NCBI RefSeq assembly: GCF_041381155.1
Contig: NC_091147.1
Location: forward strand, 13,083,030-13,147,029
DNA: 64,000 nucleotides
Direction: 5' to 3'
Origin: Argopecten irradians
Taxonomy: Eukaryota > Mollusca > Bivalvia > Pectinida > Pectinidae
Shown here: positions 60,051 to 64,000 of the stretch, piece after piece
Position numbering within the stretch: the stretch's first letter is position 1
How the letters are laid out: each line of letters begins with the position of its first letter
Position numbers and translations under genes: made by a program
The notes under the pieces: model-generated
Seen by the model: only the letters and a program-made list of their open reading frames with translations
What the model was told of the DNA's origin: nothing
The model's database searches: none

Positions 60051-61874
60051 ATAATTCAATATTGCTTGTTACGAACATTTTCATTGGTTTAAACATTTAC
60101 TTTATCACCCCCATAAAGAAAAACATGGCGTCGCCGTTTGTAACGTCGCTTCTGATGGGCTGCGATGACGGCGTAATGATTTCATAGACAAAAGAGTCCC
60201 AAAATGAATTCTGAATATTGAAGAGAAAACCTTAAGTAAATTGAATCACATGTTGTATTAGGATTAATTTGAATAGATTTTTATGTTATGGAGATATATA
60301 ACACAACTCTGAGTGAACTCTCATCATAAACCGCTTCGCGGTTTATTTAGAGTACACTAAAATTTTGTGTTATATATCCATAAGATAAAAAATCTATTGA
60401 AGTTAATCCTTAAATATCACCTCAGTATATGTGTTATAATAATGTACGTCCGTGGTTCATTTTTGATATTGCCAAGGCGTGTGAGCACTATATTTGATCA
60501 TTTTAGTAAACAAAAGATGTATTAAGATGGCCGGCTACACCTCACTATCTGCATTTTTTGCATGCATACAAACAGGGTCTTTTTTTGTCACGGTGTACAG
60601 TACATAGTCTGAATAATTTGACATGAAATTCACATGAAAATGACATGAAATTGAGGTTAATAGAGATAACTTGAGATCAATTTCAGGTCACCTTGACCTT
60701 TAACATCCTCACGTGAATTCATATTAAATTTGTTCATGGGGTAGCCTCATTCTTCTCCATTATTGTGGTTATAAAATCATATTCATCGAAACCTTTCTCT
60801 ATGCAATTTAAACTAAAAATAAGTATGTACTTTTTTACCTATGAAATACTTGAACACCAGCATTTTGTCACTCGCAAGGATGGGCAGATATAAAAGGTAT
60901 TGGATTCATTAACCTTTTGAAACTTTTTGTCCGAAATATTATGTTTCAAGTTTTTCTTTGTATGAACTGTTAGTGTTAGTTAATATACAACCGTGTGGAC
61001 AAAATAATATCAAATTTTCGAGGCGATCTGCCCTTTTATCAAGACACACAAACCGAATACGATTAAATAATATGATAAGAACAGTTATGCGGGACGATGG
61101 AAGTAGAAAAATATTAAGCAGCACAAAAAAGCGCAATATCTTATTTCTTAAATATATATACATGTAGATAAGGCATTCTTCACTTTACATACAATTGTAT
61201 TTAATAGGTCGTCTAGAAAACTGAATTCTTGATATGATTGCCAAGGTTGTCATTCCTGAAATAATGTCAGTTATTTATTATGCAATGTTCATGTATAGAG
61301 AGATGACTTGCACAAATCCCGTTATTTGATATCTTTTAAAATAAATCCAGCCTAGTTTTTACAAAAATTGTTAAAATTGTACCGAGAAAATAGTAACTTT
61401 GTGGACGCTGTGACGTCACAAGGCTTTATTGCATGGGTAACCATGCAATACAGCTTCACGCGACATGAGTGTATTGCCCTAGACCAGCCAGTATTACACG
61501 TGAAGGTATGAGAGACCAGCCAATATCACACGTGTAGGTATGAAAGAATAAAGAATACATGCAAAATATATAAAAATGGTAACTTAAACTGATGTATTTT
61601 GCGATGATAAACTGTGTACTCGGCGATTTTCATAACAAAAAAATGTATTCAAATCAATCCTTATAATTCAATTTACTAAAGATAATATCTTCAATACTCA
61701 AAATTCAAATTTTTTCCATTGGGACTCTTTTGTCTATGAAATCATTACGTCTATGAAGTCATCTCAGCCAATCAGAAGCAACGTTACAAACGGCAACGCC
61801 ATGTTTTCCTTTATGGGCTGATAAAGTAAATTTTTAAGTCAATGAAATGTTCGTAACAAGCAAAATTGAATTAT
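60051..61874. mobile_element. 1.8-kb element with ~240-bp terminal inverted repeats (SLC16-like intron)
   Basis: The left arm (60,051-60,290) and right arm (61,638-61,874, inverted) share ATAATTCAA(T/A)..TTGC TTGTTACGAACAT, CATGGCG..GCCGTTTGTAACG and GTAATGATTTCATAGACAAA at about 85% identity. The interior has no transposase frame. A small hairpin (AACCGCTTCGCGGTTT) lies near 60,331. A copy of the 38.24-38.38 kb repeat sits at 61,380-61,555 and may have inserted later. It is a non-autonomous DNA element; the superfamily and target duplication are not resolved. Confidence 0.7.
61380..61555. repeat. Dispersed repeat, second copy of the 38.24-38.38 kb family
   Basis: The stretch shares GTGACGTCACAAGGC, CATGCAATACAGC, CGACATGAGTGTATTGCCC and GGTATGA with 38,240-38,378. 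The terminal GACCAGCCA..CACGTG segment is doubled here. It lies inside the 60,051-61,874 element. Confidence 0.75.
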
Positions 61875-63053
61875 TTTCATTTAAAACGATAGGAACTATG
61901 TTTTGAAGATAAATTTAGAAAACTTTGTAATTCGGATGCCCCACGAAATCGCAATATATTTCCCGCTATATGGCATGTTAATGAACATATTTTTTTAAAA
62001 GGCATAAACAGAAAAGAGTATTCTGGCAAATTGTTTATATGAATCTGCACATAATGAAATCCGTGATTGAAATATTAATCATACGTTATGTAATGAAAAC
62101 TCTATCATCCTCAACCCCAAGCGAAATCGCACCGTCGCTAGGCCACATTCTCTATGAATATTCATAAGTGAAAGTTTGCGGTCCAATGAAAATGTGTATG
62201 CACGTGGCACGACATTAAAATTTCCTTCTGATGTTTTCAAGGTGAAGGATGAATGATTCTGTTTATCTTGCCTTCTGACCATATTGTGTCTCTAATAATG
62301 ATGTGTCATCAATGCATACAAGAATGACGTGACCTGATTGAATTTTCGTCATCGTGGTTGCTCTGACGTCATTGCATTGTTGTCTGACACCATACTACAA
62401 ATATCACGACGCCATGTCATTGTTACAGCAATATAATGGGACTGATTCACGTTCCATGTGATACTTGCTAAAGTTTGTCCGGAACTATTTTTTTCTGTTT
62501 GTGGTGATGGAATGACGCTAAAACTATGATAGATCGCGCTGATGTCATTTCACCTAGAATATAACAAATAGTTACTTTCCATCACCACTGGAGATAATAG
62601 TTCTGCACAAACGTTATCGGGTACCACATGGTACATTAATGTTACATAAAATAAATTGCGGGTTTCCTAGTCCTGGAAAAGAAAATATGTTATTTCTTCA
62701 TCGACGCGAATCATCTGAAGCGATATTAGATTGTAAACAATGGAACATTGTAATTAACTAAAGTTTGTGTTTCAGGAGGATTTTCGTATCCTTTTCCATA
62801 GTTGGAAGTCAAAAATCGTTTGGAATGCTTTACGCCGATCTATCGACGGAATATCGGACGTCCAACAAGGCCTTATCTATCACACAGTCACTAGCTGGTT
62901 TTCTACAGCAGTTTCTAGGTCAGTTATCTTTTACAGTGCTACAATAAATATTTACTCACCGTTAATGTTTACACAAGATATTCTGCCCTCAAAATCAGGT
63001 TACTCTGAATTTCCCTATGTGTCCATATTCCAATCAAAACCTCAAATTCCATC

Positions 63054-63226
63054 TTTGCATATTGAAAAACTTAACTCTCTTGTAGGTAGGTAAATATTGT
63101 TATTTTATTATTTTGTAAGCGAAACTCACGTCGTTTTCTCTGAAATCATGACGTTACGCTTTTAAAATAATTTTTGTTATAATCAATTCCTGCCCGCAAG
63201 GGCAAATAACTCTGCAATATGCAAAT
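63054..63226. mobile_element. Fold-back MITE, TTTGCATATTACAG family, copy 3
   Basis: It begins TTTGCATATT and ends AATATGCAAA, with internal GTAGGTAGGT.., GTCGTTTTCTCTGAAAT and CCCGCAAGGGC segments matching the copies at 16,805 and 17,163. It lies between exons 2 and 3 of the SLC16-like gene, 42 bases before the exon-3 acceptor. Confidence 0.7.
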
Positions 63227-64000
63227 ACAGGATATAAAGATATAAATATGATTCGTATATTTTTCAGGTCCTATTAGCGCAATACTAATTAAAAAATACT
63301 CCCATAGAACGCTGATCATCTCCGGAGGGATATGTATTGGTGGAGGTTTGATGGTGTCCTCTCGTTGGCGCCTTCTATCGGGGTGTTATATATGACGTAC
63401 GGCATCATATCAGGTAGTGTATGATACGGCTTTTATAGTTTGTATAAACAACCACTTTCTTCGTGTCTGCTCTCGATAAATTTTCAGACTTCAGTATTTT
63501 GTGTTCTATTTCTATCAGCATGTTTTCAATTTGTTTTTCAGGCATTGGTTACGGACTTTGTTTTTCACCATCCGTCGTGATCATAGCCAACTACTTTAAC
63601 AAATATAGAGCATTCGCTTCTGGTATATCCCTTGCTGGAGGAGGTCTCGGAGGGATGGTATTCCCCTATCTCATCCAGTATCTGCTGAAAAAGCACGGAC
63701 TGGGGGACGCTTTACGGGTTTATGGTGCTATAATGTTGAGCATCTGCCCATGTGGTCTTCTCATGCGTCCCTTACAAGACAGCACACGGCAAACAGACAA
63801 TCAGCCAGGTTCTTCACTCACAATATCAAAATTGGAAACACATACGATATTTAAGGATAGTCTTATTTTCATACAGCAGATTATGCGTGCTGTTTATGAT
63901 TTAGAATGGAGTCTATTTAGACAATGGAAATGTGCTTGTTTTTTTGGTGTGGTATTTTTTTGCGATGTTTGGATATAACAGTTTATTTAATGTACTCCCT

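Larger units (their letters stand above)
59365..64000 (+). pseudogene. SLC16 / monocarboxylate transporter-like gene, 5' part, several frame disruptions (runs off right edge)
   Basis: Four exons are visible: 59365-59496, 62776-62918, 63268-63413 and 63542 to the edge, all with GT-AG borders and phase 1 joins. Family marks: DQGWAWVVLLG at TM1, SIVGSQKSFGMLYADL, GPISAILIKKYSHR (TM3-4 loop), LYMTYGIISG|GIGYGLCFSPS, NYFNKYRAFASGISLAGGGLGGMVFP, and RPLQD before the long central loop. SLC16 members carry lactate, pyruvate, thyroid hormone or amino acids across the plasma membrane. Exons 2 and 3 are 143 and 146 bases, each one short of a multiple of three. The homologous protein changes frame within each, and again near 63,930 before FAMFGYNS. 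The start codon was not found. Either this is a pseudogene or the sequence has indel errors. Substrate cannot be predicted. Confidence 0.75.

Noticed and set aside
63463-63541. Start of an SLC16-like frame at an ATG-like position 63,463
   Set aside because: This part is intron read-through. The exon begins at 63,542 after a TTTTTCAG acceptor, and the protein family continues from the previous exon.

Overview
The window reads as nuclear DNA of a mollusc, most likely a bivalve. It is AT-rich, its genes have introns, and it is dense in short fold-back elements, minisatellites and one tandem satellite. It also carries a pair of Mab-21/cGAS-like nucleotidyltransferase genes of a type greatly expanded in bivalves. 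No bacterial-style operons, CRISPR arrays, tRNA or rRNA genes were seen. The bivalve call is inference from gene families and repeat flavour.

Layout. (1) 2.94-3.17 kb, minus: first coding exon and promoter of a beta-tubulin gene whose remainder lies beyond the left edge. (2) 10.28-27.9 kb, minus: a complete 16-coding-exon SLC5-family sodium-coupled monocarboxylate transporter. All splice phases fit and the predicted protein is 618 aa. Its introns hold minisatellites, a Mutator-like MITE with a 9-bp target duplication, a ~155-bp satellite block and a 1.7-kb element packed with TTCATGAA palindromes. (3) 29.5-33.7 kb, plus: a broken DIRS-like tyrosine-recombinase retrotransposon fossil with inverted ends. 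(4) 33.8-38.4 kb: no recognisable gene; degenerate tandem repeats and a fold-back element. (5) 38.4-47.0 kb and 50.45-54.7 kb, both minus: two tandem copies of one Mab-21/cGAS-like gene. Each has a matching TATA promoter, a short untranslated first exon and one long coding exon. Copy 1 has one in-frame stop; copy 2 has one single-base frameshift near the C terminus. The first intron of copy 1 carries two nearly identical head-to-tail 2.1-kb copies of a Crypton-like DNA transposon, next to a 39-bp minisatellite. (6) 54.7-59.3 kb: no firm gene; dispersed repeats, one unidentified open frame and a long ATG/GAT microsatellite. (7) 59.36 kb to the right edge, plus: the 5' part of an SLC16 (MCT-like) transporter gene with several frame disruptions, its intron occupied by a 1.8-kb element with ~240-bp inverted repeats.

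The best candidate for something biologically new is the duplicated Mab-21/cGAS-like locus. The nucleotidyltransferase active-site signature is intact in both copies and is fused to a helical, TPR-like C-terminal half. The proximal promoter is conserved and includes IRF-like and nuclear-receptor-like motifs. A ~190-bp tract over the catalytic core is almost identical between copies while other parts are strongly diverged, as expected from gene conversion. The two transporters (sodium-coupled and MCT type) both handle monocarboxylates in known relatives, but nothing here shows that they are linked functionally.
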